NCBI RefSeq assembly: GCF_029892445.1
Contig: NZ_JARXVJ010000001.1
Location: 2,976,001 to 3,040,000 of the forward strand
Source: Chryseobacterium sp. H1D6B
Lineage (GTDB): Bacteria > Bacteroidota > Bacteroidia > Flavobacteriales > Weeksellaceae
Length of the DNA stretch: 64,000 nucleotides
Reading direction: 5' to 3'
Within the stretch, counting starts at the first letter, position 1; every line of letters begins with the position of its first letter. Shown here one piece after another: positions 35,577 through 43,904 of this stretch. Under the pieces are notes generated by a model. It worked only from the letters and a program-made list of their open reading frames with translations, was not told the origin of the DNA and did no database searches. The position numbers were made by a program, and so were the translations under genes.

Positions 35577-36301
35577 GCTTTTTTCTTAAATAAATTAATG
35601 CAGCGAAGTGAAACCTCTTTATTAAAATCATTCAATTGATAATCTCCCCATATTTTTACTCTTTCAAAACCACATTCTGATGCGTAAGAATGAATGACTT
35701 CAAGGGTGTGAAGTTTTACTTTTTCAAAAAAATGAAAAGACTTGCCGTCTGCTTCAAAACGAATATCCTTTACGATATGTCTTCCCTCTATTTTTTTAGA
35801 AATTTTAAATTCAATATTTCCTCTCTGAATGACAGATTCCGGAACAATTGCGCTTCTTACATATTCCTCGTTAAGATAATCTAAAACAAAATAACCGTTG
35901 GGTTTTAAAGCATTATACACGGATTGAAAAACTTTTTTATCATCTTTTTCATTATCAAAATATCCAAAACTCGTAAATAGATTGAAGACTGCATCCATAG
36001 GATCTGCATCAATCGGGTTACGCATGTCATGAACATTAAATAACAATGTTTCATTTTCAAACTGTTTATCAAACTCTATACTCTGTCTTGAAAGGTCAAG
36101 CCCAAGGACATCATACCCTAATTTATTGAGGAAAACAGAGTGTCTTCCCTTTCCACAGGCTAAGTCTATGATTTTTGCAGAGGGCGGAAGTTTAAGCTCT
36201 GCAGTAAGCTTTGTAATAAAGTTTTCAGCTTCCGTATAGTCTCTGTTACTATAAAGTAAATGATAATAAGGGGTATCAAACCAAGATTCAAACCATTCCA
36301 T
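35573..36301 (-). CDS. Class I SAM-dependent methyltransferase
   Basis: 242 aa. Rossmann SAM-binding motif I IIDLACGKGRHSVFLNKLGYDVLGLDLS (about residues 40-67) and motif II/III DAVFNLFTSFGYF. It resembles small-molecule methyltransferases of the UbiE/Methyltransf_25 group; substrate unknown. It precedes the ZIP transporter with a 4-nt overlap. A full -33/-7 promoter ends only 4 nt before its ATG, predicting a leaderless mRNA. Confidence 0.9.
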   Translation of the reverse strand: MEWFESWFDTPYYHLLYSNRDYTEAENFITKLTAELKLPPSAKIIDLACGKGRHSVFLNKLGYDVLGLDLSRQSIEFDKQFENETLLFNVHDMRNPIDADPMDAVFNLFTSFGYFDNEKDDKKVFQSVYNALKPNGYFVLDYLNEEYVRSAIVPESVIQRGNIEFKISKKIEGRHIVKDIRFEADGKSFHFFEKVKLHTLEVIHSYASECGFERVKIWGDYQLNDFNKEVSLRCINLFKKKA

Positions 36302-36305
36302 AATG

Positions 36306-36339
36306 CAAAAATAACTAAATTTGCATTCTAAAAAACAAA
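36306..36339 (-). promoter_or_regulatory. Promoter abutting the methyltransferase start codon
   Basis: On the minus strand TTTG (36336-36339), 22-nt spacer, TATTTTTG (36306-36313), then 4 nt to the ATG. On the plus strand the same place also has TAAATTTG (36316-36323), a possible divergent box. The rest of the 254-nt gap is AT-rich with no supported feature. Confidence 0.6.
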
Positions 36340-36555
36340 CAATTGCTTTAAACAGAGTAAATGTTTAGTTTTAAAGAGTTTATAAATACAAACAAAGCAA
36401 TAGAAAAAAACAATTTTTGGTTTTTAATTCTTACTTGACCTATATCTTCATGAAAATTGAAGTATAAATTGAAAATAAATCTTTTTTTGAGTCATTAAGA
36501 GAATGCTTTACAAATAATAAATACAGAAAACACTATTGTTTTCATTTCAAGAATT

Positions 36556-37722
36556 ATGGATATAGAAAATTTAGAAATTCAGATAAAAACATTCTTCGGA
36601 CTGGAGCCTGTTTTAGCAGAAGAAATTAGAAAATTAGGCGGAAGGAACGTCGAAATTAAAAACCGTGCTGTAAACTGTGAAGGAGATTTAGGATTTCTTT
36701 ATAAGGTTAACTATTCCGCAAGAACGGCATTAAAAGTTTTAATTCCGATCATCCATTTTAAAGCTTTCAACGAACAAAAGTTTTATGAAAAGCTTTTCAA
36801 ATTTTCTTGGGATGAATTGATGGATGTAGACCAGACTTTCGCTATTGATGCCACCATCAATTCTGAAAGATACACCCATTCTCAGTTTATGACACTGAAA
36901 ATGAAAGATGCTATTGTAGATTTCTTTCAAGAAAAATACAACAGACGTCCGAGTGTTGAAACAAGAAGTCCCGATATCAAATTACACCTGCATATCGACA
37001 GAGAGCTGGTAACGATCTCTATGGATTCTTCAGGAGATGCTTTATTTAAAAGAGGATATAGAAAAGAACAGGGTGAAGCGCCTATTAACGAGGTTTTAGC
37101 AAGCGGTATGTTACATTTAGCCGGCTGGGATGGAAAAGGAAATTTCCTTGACCCAATGTGCGGTTCAGGAACACTTTTGATTGAAGCTGCCATGATCGCA
37201 ATGGATCTTCCTGCACAGATCTTTAGAAAAAGATTTGCTTTCCAGAACTGGAAAAATTACGATGCCGACTTATTTACTAAAATTAAAGAAGTGAGAATCG
37301 ACAGAGTAAAAGAATTTCACGGGAAAATAGTAGGATATGATATTGACGGCAGAATGCTGGATGCGGCAACAGAAAATATTGAAGCTGCTGAACTGGAAGA
37401 TGTGATTGAATTGAAAAGACAAAACTTTTTTGATTCTAAAAAAGAACTTTTCCCATTATTGATAGTTTTTAATCCGCCTTATGATGAGAGAATTTCTATT
37501 AATGATGATGACTTCTATAAGAAAATAGGAGATACTTTCAAAACACATTATCCAAATACATTAGCCTGGCTGATCTCTTCAGATTTGGAAGCTGTAAAGA
37601 AAATAGGTCTTCGTCCTTCAAGAAAAATCAAACTTTTCAATGGAAAATTGGAGACGAGATTTTTACAGTATGAAATGTACGAGGGAACGAAGAAACTGCA
37701 TAAACTTGAAAATAAAGAGTAA
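36556..37722 (+). CDS. THUMP-domain 23S rRNA-type methyltransferase (RlmL N-terminal-half-like)
   Basis: 388 aa. An N-terminal THUMP RNA-binding domain (about 45-160, RTALKVLIPI ... RSPDIKLHLHIDRELVTISMDSSG) precedes a SAM methyltransferase domain with motif I LDPMCGSGTLLIEAAMIA and the catalytic motif IV FNPPYDERI (NPPY, characteristic of N2-guanine or N6-adenine methylation). It corresponds to the N-terminal half of E. coli RlmKL, acting on G2445 of 23S rRNA; the RlmK half is absent. The exact target nucleotide is inferred from homology. Confidence 0.93.
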   Translation: MDIENLEIQIKTFFGLEPVLAEEIRKLGGRNVEIKNRAVNCEGDLGFLYKVNYSARTALKVLIPIIHFKAFNEQKFYEKLFKFSWDELMDVDQTFAIDATINSERYTHSQFMTLKMKDAIVDFFQEKYNRRPSVETRSPDIKLHLHIDRELVTISMDSSGDALFKRGYRKEQGEAPINEVLASGMLHLAGWDGKGNFLDPMCGSGTLLIEAAMIAMDLPAQIFRKRFAFQNWKNYDADLFTKIKEVRIDRVKEFHGKIVGYDIDGRMLDAATENIEAAELEDVIELKRQNFFDSKKELFPLLIVFNPPYDERISINDDDFYKKIGDTFKTHYPNTLAWLISSDLEAVKKIGLRPSRKIKLFNGKLETRFLQYEMYEGTKKLHKLENKE

Positions 37723-37742
37723 TTATCTTTAAATCAGCTTAT

Positions 37743-37776
37743 AAAAAAAAAGAAATCCATTGGATTTCTTTTTTTT
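37743..37776. terminator. Bidirectional terminator between RNA methyltransferase and AraC genes
   Basis: Stem AGAAATCC / GGATTTCT with a 3-nt loop, flanked by A9 on the left and T9 on the right, so it can work for both convergent genes. Confidence 0.85.
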
Positions 37777-37782
37777 GTTTAA

Positions 37783-38589
37783 TTATCTCAAGGAAGACGG
37801 CGCATATCCATACTGCTTTTTAAATGCATAGGAAAAGTGCGACAGATCTTCAAAACCTACTTCCAGAAAGACATCTGTAGGTTTTTTATTCTTTTCGGTT
37901 AAATGATAGTAGGCTAATTCCAGTCTCTTTTGAATGAGCCACCGCTGTGGGGATATTTCAAATACTTTTCTAAAATCACGGTTAAATGTAGAAAGACTTC
38001 TGCCTGTTAAATACCCGAACTTTTCTAACGGCATATTGAACATGAAATTCTTTTCCATAAAATTAAGCAGATCAATCTTTCCCGGTTCTTCAAAATTAGC
38101 CAGCACAGCATCAATACTTTTATCAATTTCCCTTATAATACTTATTGCTTCGGTAATTTTTAATGAAGCTATATTTTCTGGAAACGGCTCTTTCATCTCA
38201 AAATACGGAATTAAAGAAGCCAGACAGCTTTCAAGCAGAGGATGACTGTTAAAACTGTGGATTTTAGGTTTTTGCTTTTTATCTTGCTTTTCAATGTCAA
38301 TCTTAGAATAAAATTCTTTCAGACGTTCTGTGGTAAGATGCATGGCAACAGCTTTATGCGGGAGCCCGTCTTTAGGATAGTTAATGACAGTAGCGAGATG
38401 ATTCCTGGGAATCAAAAATAGATCACCCGCTTTAAAAAGATAAGACTGGTCAGCCTGGATAATTTTTGTTTCTCCTGAAATAAACCATATCAGCATATGA
38501 TATTCAAAGACTGTTTCAGTTTTAAACAGCTTGTCATCATAGGTGGAAAGCTTGATATCGGGGGTGATATATTTTATATGGAAATCCAT
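37783..38589 (-). CDS. AraC family transcriptional regulator
   Basis: 268 aa. The N-terminal AraC-type cupin (about 10-110, with FKAGDLFLIPRNHLATV) would sense a small molecule. The C-terminal double HTH includes GRSLSTFNRDFRKVFEISPQRWLIQKRL and the family signature ending HFSYAFKKQYGYAPSSLR. It lies 36 nt downstream of the SDR gene on the same strand but has its own -7 box in the gap. It probably controls the SDR gene, as AraC genes often neighbour their targets; this is inference. Confidence 0.92.
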   Translation of the reverse strand: MDFHIKYITPDIKLSTYDDKLFKTETVFEYHMLIWFISGETKIIQADQSYLFKAGDLFLIPRNHLATVINYPKDGLPHKAVAMHLTTERLKEFYSKIDIEKQDKKQKPKIHSFNSHPLLESCLASLIPYFEMKEPFPENIASLKITEAISIIREIDKSIDAVLANFEEPGKIDLLNFMEKNFMFNMPLEKFGYLTGRSLSTFNRDFRKVFEISPQRWLIQKRLELAYYHLTEKNKKPTDVFLEVGFEDLSHFSYAFKKQYGYAPSSLR

Positions 38590-38606
38590 TTTTTTAGTTT
38601 CTATTA

Positions 38607-38614
38607 CAAAAGTA
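38607..38614 (-). promoter_or_regulatory. Candidate -7 box for the AraC gene
   Basis: TACTTTTG on the minus strand (TAnnTTTG), 17 nt before the ATG and inside the 36-nt SDR-AraC gap. Confidence 0.42.
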
Positions 38615-38625
38615 TTTAAAATAGA

Positions 38626-39645
38626 TTATTCTGCACTGAATTTTATACCTGTCATTTCCTCACTGAGCTTCCAGAGACGCTCAGCATTTTCTTTGTCTAT
38701 AGAATAAGGCTGTACGCCTCTTATTGTTGATGGTTCATCAAATCTGTGTTCAATCTGGCCAAGGTCTATTTCGGCAATGTTGCAGTCTTCACAATAGATG
38801 CCTCCCATGTTCTCAAGCTGCGGGCTTACGGCACACCATATTGTAGTGGCAGCACCCTGTGGAACAGTTTTGAGTCTGGCTTCTACTTCAGGTTTTATAT
38901 TTCCGTCCGCATCATGTGTTCCCATCTGCTTAAATAATTCAATAGGCTGTTCTCTTCCTAGGTCTGTTCCGTACACTGAACCCGGATGTAATGAATAAGC
39001 TCTTACATTAGATGCCCTGCTTCTTCTGTCCAGTGCTGCAGCAAATAAATTACTTGCAGTTTTAGACTGTCCGTACCCAGATAATGTTTCATATTCGCGG
39101 TGTTCAAAATTGGGATCTTCAAAATTGAAAGGTGCCATCTGATGCCCGTAAGATGAAACGTTAATAACTCTTGCTCCATTTGCCTTTTTTAGAGCCGGCC
39201 ATAATCTTGCAGTGAGCTGAAAATGCCCCAGATAATTAACGGCTAACTGAGATTCAAAACCTCTGCTGTCTCTTCGTAAAGGAACCCACATGATCCCGGC
39301 ATTATTAATTAATAGATCAAGTTTTCTTCCTGAAGCGAGAAATTTTTCTGCAAAAATATCGATGGATTCAGGATTCATTAAATCCAGTGGCTCTAATTCC
39401 ACATTATTAATCCCTGCCAGGCTTTTCTCGGCTTTTTCTAAATCTCTTGCAGGAATAATTACCGCGGCACCTGCACCAGTAAGAATGCGGGTGGTTTCCA
39501 GACCGATTCCTGCATAACCGCCTGTTACAATTGCTGTTTTTCCGGAAAGATCAATTCCTTTAATCACTTCCTGTGCTGTAGACTGTGCATTAAAACCTGA
39601 ATTAATAGGGTTCTGTTCTGTTTCTTGAAAATTGTTTTGTATCAT
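38626..39645 (-). CDS. Short-chain dehydrogenase/reductase (SDR) family oxidoreductase
   Basis: 339 aa. Cofactor loop TGGYAGIG (about residue 41), NNAGIM, catalytic Ser in INVSSYGH, and the YxxxK active site in GYGQSKTASNLF are all present. The length and insertions (REYETL, AVSPQLENMGGIYCEDCNIAE) fit the retinol-dehydrogenase/WW-oxidoreductase-like atypical SDR group. Substrate unknown. A -7 box lies 25 nt before the ATG. It sits next to an AraC regulator. Confidence 0.93.
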   Translation of the reverse strand: MIQNNFQETEQNPINSGFNAQSTAQEVIKGIDLSGKTAIVTGGYAGIGLETTRILTGAGAAVIIPARDLEKAEKSLAGINNVELEPLDLMNPESIDIFAEKFLASGRKLDLLINNAGIMWVPLRRDSRGFESQLAVNYLGHFQLTARLWPALKKANGARVINVSSYGHQMAPFNFEDPNFEHREYETLSGYGQSKTASNLFAAALDRRSRASNVRAYSLHPGSVYGTDLGREQPIELFKQMGTHDADGNIKPEVEARLKTVPQGAATTIWCAVSPQLENMGGIYCEDCNIAEIDLGQIEHRFDEPSTIRGVQPYSIDKENAERLWKLSEEMTGIKFSAE

Positions 39646-39670
39646 TTTTTTAATCTTTTATTGTATGAGA

Positions 39671-39678
39671 CAAAGCTA
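39671..39678 (-). promoter_or_regulatory. Candidate -7 box for the SDR gene
   Basis: TAGCTTTG on the minus strand, 25 nt before the ATG at 39645. No -33 TTG at the expected distance. Confidence 0.42.
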
Positions 39679-39822
39679 GGAACTCTGGAGATGAATGATT
39701 TTGTTTAAAATGTCAATTTATTTTGTTCTGAATGTCAGTGAGAATGTTTAAGTTTTATCTTATTAAAGTTTCAAGCATAAAATCTTTATAGGATCCTAAA
39801 GATAAATATAAAAAGAATCTTT

Positions 39823-39830
39823 ATTTTTGT
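39823..39830 (+). promoter_or_regulatory. Candidate -7 box for the glycosyltransferase gene
   Basis: TATTTTTG, exact consensus, 18 nt before the TTG start at 39849, supporting that start. Confidence 0.45.
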
Positions 39831-39848
39831 TCAAATTTCAAGATCATT

Positions 39849-40853
39849 TTGAAGCCGACAATCTCCATCATCGTAGCCATTTTCAATCGCAAAGACGAAC
39901 TTTTCGAATTATTAAATTCTCTTACTTCCCAGACAGATAAAGAATTTGAAATCATTATTGTGGATGACGGTTCTCTGATTAACCTTAAGCCGACAATACA
40001 GAGTTTTGAAGAAATTTTAACTATAAAATATTTTCGAAAAGATAATTCCGGTCCGGGGTTGTCTAGGAATTACGGGGCAAAAAGAGCAGAAAATGAATGG
40101 CTTGTTTTTGTAGACAGTGATGTAATTGTTGAAAAAGACTATGTAGAAAATATTAAAAAAGATATTCTTGTTATTCCATGCGATGCTTTTGGGGGTGCAG
40201 ATAAGGCCCATAAAGGTTTTAATCTGATGCAGAAAGCTATTTCCTATTCTATGACCTCTGTTTTTACAACAGGCGGAATCAGAGGGAATAAAAAATCAGT
40301 TTCAAAATTTCAGCCTAGAAGTTTCAATATGGGAGTGAAAAAAGAGGTATTTGAAAAAGTTGGCGGTTTTTCGGAAATGAGAATAGGAGAGGATCCGGAC
40401 TTATCGATGACGCTTTGGGAAAATGGTTTTACAACGGCTTTTTTCGATACTATTGCTGTGTATCATAAGCGGAGGGTGGATTTTGGGAAATTTTCAAAGC
40501 AGGTATATCAATTTGGATGTGCCAGACCTATTCTGAACCAAAGACACCCTAATTATGTGAAGATCTCTTTTGCTTTTCCTACCTTATTTTTTTTGGGATA
40601 TATTCTTGGGTTTATAGAGTATTTTGCTTTAGAAAGAGGGTTTATTCTGGCGATGTACGGTCTGTACACCTTTTTGGTATTTCTTCATGCCCTGTTCATT
40701 ACTAAAAATATCAGTATTGCAGGAATGGCTGTAATATCTACTTATATACAAATGTTTTCTTACGGCTATGGCTTTTTAAAGTCATGGATTTTATTAAATG
40801 TTTTAAGAATGAAACCTGAGGAAGCCTTTCCGAAACATTTTCATAAAAAATAA
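39849..40853 (+). CDS. Glycosyltransferase family 2 with C-terminal membrane segments
   Basis: 334 aa. It begins MKPTISIIVAIFNRKDELFELL, the standard GT2 opening, translated from a TTG codon; no ATG suits the N-terminus and the -7 box lies just upstream. GT-A fold: IIIVDDGS (nucleotide Asp), DxD-like motif VDSDV and a later acid motif IGEDPDLSMTLW. Two to three hydrophobic helices follow (from about 240: ISFAFPTLFFLGYILGFIEYF, GFILAMYGLYTFLVFL, AVISTYIQMFSYGYGFL). It probably adds a sugar to an envelope polysaccharide or glycolipid; donor and acceptor unknown. Isolated gene. Confidence 0.9.
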   Translation: MKPTISIIVAIFNRKDELFELLNSLTSQTDKEFEIIIVDDGSLINLKPTIQSFEEILTIKYFRKDNSGPGLSRNYGAKRAENEWLVFVDSDVIVEKDYVENIKKDILVIPCDAFGGADKAHKGFNLMQKAISYSMTSVFTTGGIRGNKKSVSKFQPRSFNMGVKKEVFEKVGGFSEMRIGEDPDLSMTLWENGFTTAFFDTIAVYHKRRVDFGKFSKQVYQFGCARPILNQRHPNYVKISFAFPTLFFLGYILGFIEYFALERGFILAMYGLYTFLVFLHALFITKNISIAGMAVISTYIQMFSYGYGFLKSWILLNVLRMKPEEAFPKHFHKK

Positions 40854-40890
40854 AAAACCAAAGCTGTTGAATTTCAACAGCTTTGGTTTT
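40854..40890. terminator. Strong bidirectional terminator (18-bp palindrome)
   Basis: Perfect palindrome with arms AAAACCAAAGCTGTTGAA and its complement around one T, A-rich on the left and T-rich on the right. It separates the convergent glycosyltransferase and PLP-enzyme genes. Confidence 0.9.
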
Positions 40891-40895
40891 AACAA

Positions 40896-42131
40896 TTAAT
40901 ATATAGAAACGTTTTCATGGTTTAAAACTCCTGTTTTTTTCATGCATTCTTTCATTTTTTGGTAGGTTCTTTCAATATCGTGGTCTAATCCTATTGAAAA
41001 CCTGATCAGTCCGTCAGAAATACCCATTTCAGCGCGCTCTTCTTCCGGGATTTCAGAAGAAGTTGAGCTTCCTGAACAAGAGAATAAAGTTTTATAGAAA
41101 CCTAAACTTACAGCCAGGTATCCTAAATTTTCCTGCTGCATAAGTTCCATAAGCTCATTAGCTTTGTCTGTAGTTCCGGCATCTAAAGTCAATAACCCCC
41201 CGAATCCGTATTCTTCATGCATCATGCTCTTCATTAATTCATGATTTTTATGGGACTGTAATCCTGGGTAAGAAACTCTTAATCCATCGCGTTCAAATCT
41301 TTCAGCTAAATATAATGCGTTATGGCTGTGCTGCTTGATTCTGATATGAAGTGTTCTCAGGTTTTTTAAGATACTTGCAGATCGGAAACTGTCCATCGTC
41401 GGGCCAAGAAGCATACACGCACCAGAGTTTACATTTTTGGTGTCATTAATAAATTCTTGAGTTCCACAGTATACGCCGCCTACTGTATCACTGCTTCCAT
41501 TGATGAATTTCGTTAAACTGTGAATCACAATATCTGCACCCAGTAAAGCTGGAGAAATAGATAGCGGTGAGAAAGTATTGTCTACTATTAGTTTTAAGTT
41601 GTGTTTTTTACAGATTTCAGAAAGTTTTTTCAAATCTGCAACTTCAAGAAGCGGATTGCTGACACTTTCGCAGTAGATGGCTTTTGTATGAGGTGTTATA
41701 GAATTTTCAACAGCTTCAAAATTGTTGATATCTAAAAATGTAGTTTCAATATTAAAAGGAGGAAGGAAATTTTTAAGAAAAGCATACGTCCCTCCATAGA
41801 TCGTTCTGCTTGAAATAATATGGTCGCCGCTTTTACAGAGCTGCATCAAAACAGAAGTTATTGCTCCCATTCCTGAAGCTGTAACATTAGCTGTTTCTGT
41901 GTTTTCTAATTTAGCTAATGCCTGTGAAAGGTATAAGTTCATTGGAGAGGAATGCCTTGAATATAAATAGCATCCATCCGCATTTCCTTCAAATGTATCA
42001 AACATCGTTTTGGCAGAAAGAAAAGTGTAGGTGGAGCTGTCTGAAATAGAAGGATTTACACCTCCGAATTCTCCAAAATACTGAAGATCCTGTATTTCAT
42101 TTGCTGCGTTAAAGTTTTCCATGATTTTCAT
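40896..42131 (-). CDS. Cys/Met metabolism PLP-dependent (trans-sulfuration family) enzyme
   Basis: 411 aa, fold type I. Glycine/aromatic loop SGMGAITSV, the IYGGTYAFL segment, Asp in VDNTFSPL and the PLP lysine in HSLTKFINGSSD identify the family (cystathionine gamma-lyase, methionine gamma-lyase and relatives). The cysteine typical of methionine gamma-lyase (YGCT) is Gly here (YGGT), so MGL activity is uncertain. It is divergent from an Lrp/AsnC regulator, which favours a catabolic amino-acid role. A second Met three codons in may be the true start. Confidence 0.88.
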   Translation of the reverse strand: MKIMENFNAANEIQDLQYFGEFGGVNPSISDSSTYTFLSAKTMFDTFEGNADGCYLYSRHSSPMNLYLSQALAKLENTETANVTASGMGAITSVLMQLCKSGDHIISSRTIYGGTYAFLKNFLPPFNIETTFLDINNFEAVENSITPHTKAIYCESVSNPLLEVADLKKLSEICKKHNLKLIVDNTFSPLSISPALLGADIVIHSLTKFINGSSDTVGGVYCGTQEFINDTKNVNSGACMLLGPTMDSFRSASILKNLRTLHIRIKQHSHNALYLAERFERDGLRVSYPGLQSHKNHELMKSMMHEEYGFGGLLTLDAGTTDKANELMELMQQENLGYLAVSLGFYKTLFSCSGSSTSSEIPEEERAEMGISDGLIRFSIGLDHDIERTYQKMKECMKKTGVLNHENVSIY

Positions 42132-42239
42132 TGTTTTTATTTTTTTAAATTTGACTTATTTTAATAATTATTACAATGTAAAATCTGAATATTAGAATAT
42201 AAATCTATTTAATTGATATTATTTAGAAAATTTGTTTAG

Positions 42240-42247
42240 TATATTTG
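42240..42247 (+). promoter_or_regulatory. Candidate -7 box for the Lrp/AsnC gene
   Basis: TATATTTG matches TAnnTTTG; TTG at 42213 is 24 nt upstream, slightly long. ATG is 31 nt downstream. Confidence 0.45.
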
Positions 42248-42278
42248 AATATAGTAAACTTTAACAAAAAAAATATCT

Positions 42279-42737
42279 ATGGACTTTGATGAAATTGATA
42301 AGAAACTGCTGTTGTTTTTGCAGGAAAATTCAAAACAAACCACCAAAGAGCTGTCTTACAAGTTGAATTTATCTGTTACCGCTGTTTATGAACGTATCCG
42401 TAAATTGGAAAATTTAGGGGTAATTTCCAAATATGTTGCTTTACTCGATAAACGTAAAATTAACAGAGATTTTGTTGTGCTGTGCCACGTAAAATTAACG
42501 CAGCATAAAAAGGAGCATGTCCTTCAGTTTGAAAAAGAAGTGATGAACCTGCAGGAAGTTACAGAATGTTTTCATGTAAGCGGTGATTACGACTATATCC
42601 TTAAAATCTGTGTCAAAGATATGGCAGACTACCGGAACTTTATGCTGTCTAAACTGACAACATTAGAGCATATCGCAAGTACCCATAGTTCTTTTATGAT
42701 CTCTGAGGTGAAAAATACAACGGCAATTGTTCTTTAA
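42279..42737 (+). CDS. Lrp/AsnC family transcriptional regulator
   Basis: 152 aa. The N-terminal HTH starts DEIDKKLLLFLQENSKQTTKELSYKLNLSVTAVYERIRKLE, typical of the family. The C-terminal RAM (ACT-like) ligand domain (about 65-150) has VTECFHVSGDYDYILKICVKDM. Such proteins sense amino acids. It is divergent from the PLP enzyme gene with a 147-nt shared control region, so that gene is the likely target. Its stop is 3 nt from the end of the convergent bestrophin gene. Confidence 0.95.
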   Translation: MDFDEIDKKLLLFLQENSKQTTKELSYKLNLSVTAVYERIRKLENLGVISKYVALLDKRKINRDFVVLCHVKLTQHKKEHVLQFEKEVMNLQEVTECFHVSGDYDYILKICVKDMADYRNFMLSKLTTLEHIASTHSSFMISEVKNTTAIVL

Positions 42738-42740
42738 ATT

Positions 42741-43772
42741 TTAAACTAAAACGCCGTTTTTAGAGGAAATTGCCTCTGGAAGTTCAGTTTCTCCTGCCAT
42801 TTGTAAAAGATCGATCTCAATGTTTCTGCAGATGGAGAGCATCGGAACATCGAACATCAGCCCGGAAAAAGGGTTTTCTGAATAATCACCTACCAATTCC
42901 ATAATAATGTAGATCCAGCCGACAGTGATACAGAAAGGGATAGAAGTCCAGATTCCCCAGTCGCCCAATTTTGCGAATTCATTCACCAGCCCTAACGGAA
43001 GCAGCGTGATAAAAAGAATATTAAAAACAAATGCCGTACTTGCAAACTGCCTAGGCGAAGGAAACTTTTTGATTCTTTCAGCCTGACCCTGATAATTGTA
43101 AAGTTCATTTAAAGCATTCTGCAGCTGCGTCTGGTTAAAATCTGAAATGATTTTGTCGTTTTTTAATTCATTGATTTCTTTTGCCTGTTTTGAAATCAGG
43201 TACGTTGCGAAATTTTTATAACTAGACTGCAGTTCAAATTCTTCTTCTGAAAGATATTTATGTAAGAAAATCGGGGTTCTTCCGTAATCGGGAAATCCTG
43301 CTTTGATTAATCTGTGGCGTCTAAGGTCAATGTTTTTAAAATTTTCTTCTTGACTGCTGATATGCTCCCATTCGGCAGGAACTAAAAGCTGTTCACGGAA
43401 AGCATAAAGCCATGCAATATGACGGTATACTATTTTTTTTCTTCGGTCTTCAAGCTCGAAAGCTCCTATTTTTTCATTTTCGGTGTCAAAAGCATACACC
43501 ATGGACGCAAATGAACGGCTCGAATTCACGATGCCGCCCCATATTTTTCGCGCCTCCCAAAGTCTGTCATAAGCCTGGTTGTTTTTAAAACCTACTAGAA
43601 AGGCTTCCGCAGTACCAATAAGCGCAACCGGAACCCAAGGAATAATCATCCAGTGCCAGTTAAAAAAATAAAAGAGGGTAGCGATCAATGTACACCAGAT
43701 AGAGATCCAGATCAGATGATGGCCGGATAAGTTTAAAACCTGTTTGTAATTGACGTATTTTGTCGTAATCAT
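42741..43772 (-). CDS. Bestrophin-like (UPF0187) anion channel family protein
   Basis: 343 aa. Hydrophobic helices lie near 20-45, 48-68, 245-265 and 272-292. The hallmark acidic segment DYSENPFSGLMFDVPMLSICRNIEIDLLQ near 295-325 is the bacterial bestrophin signature; RLWEARKIWGGIVNSSRSFA is also typical. Bacterial homologues form pentameric channels, some anion- and some cation-selective. A -7 box TAAATTTG (43812-43819, minus strand) lies 39 nt upstream of the ATG. Confidence 0.93.
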   Translation of the reverse strand: MITTKYVNYKQVLNLSGHHLIWISIWCTLIATLFYFFNWHWMIIPWVPVALIGTAEAFLVGFKNNQAYDRLWEARKIWGGIVNSSRSFASMVYAFDTENEKIGAFELEDRRKKIVYRHIAWLYAFREQLLVPAEWEHISSQEENFKNIDLRRHRLIKAGFPDYGRTPIFLHKYLSEEEFELQSSYKNFATYLISKQAKEINELKNDKIISDFNQTQLQNALNELYNYQGQAERIKKFPSPRQFASTAFVFNILFITLLPLGLVNEFAKLGDWGIWTSIPFCITVGWIYIIMELVGDYSENPFSGLMFDVPMLSICRNIEIDLLQMAGETELPEAISSKNGVLV

Positions 43773-43811
43773 CAGTGTGTAGTTGTTTATTATGAAAAAT
43801 ATCTATTTAAT

Positions 43812-43819
43812 CAAATTTA
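43812..43819 (-). promoter_or_regulatory. Candidate -7 box for the bestrophin gene
   Basis: TAAATTTG on the minus strand, 39 nt before the ATG at 43772; no -33 TTG at a suitable distance. Confidence 0.4.
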
Positions 43820-43854
43820 GTGCAAACTTTAGAAATAATAGAAATAATATTTTC

Positions 43855-43884
43855 AAAAAAAAGCCTCTAAATAATTAGAGGCTT
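43855..43884 (-). terminator. Terminator of the E1 dehydrogenase gene
   Basis: On the minus strand, stem AAGCCTCTA / TAGAGGCTT with a 6-nt loop, followed by T-rich sequence, about 20 nt after the stop codon. Confidence 0.82.
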
Positions 43885-43904
43885 GTGTATATAATTGAAA
43901 GGAA

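Noticed and set aside
36361..36438. A 25-codon plus-strand frame in the gap upstream of the RNA methyltransferase gene, 37 nt after a TAAATTTG box
   Set aside because: Too short, AT-driven composition and no ribosome-binding or conservation evidence; could be chance.
40896..42131. Calling the PLP enzyme methionine gamma-lyase
   Set aside because: The characteristic Cys is Gly; kept as family-level call only.
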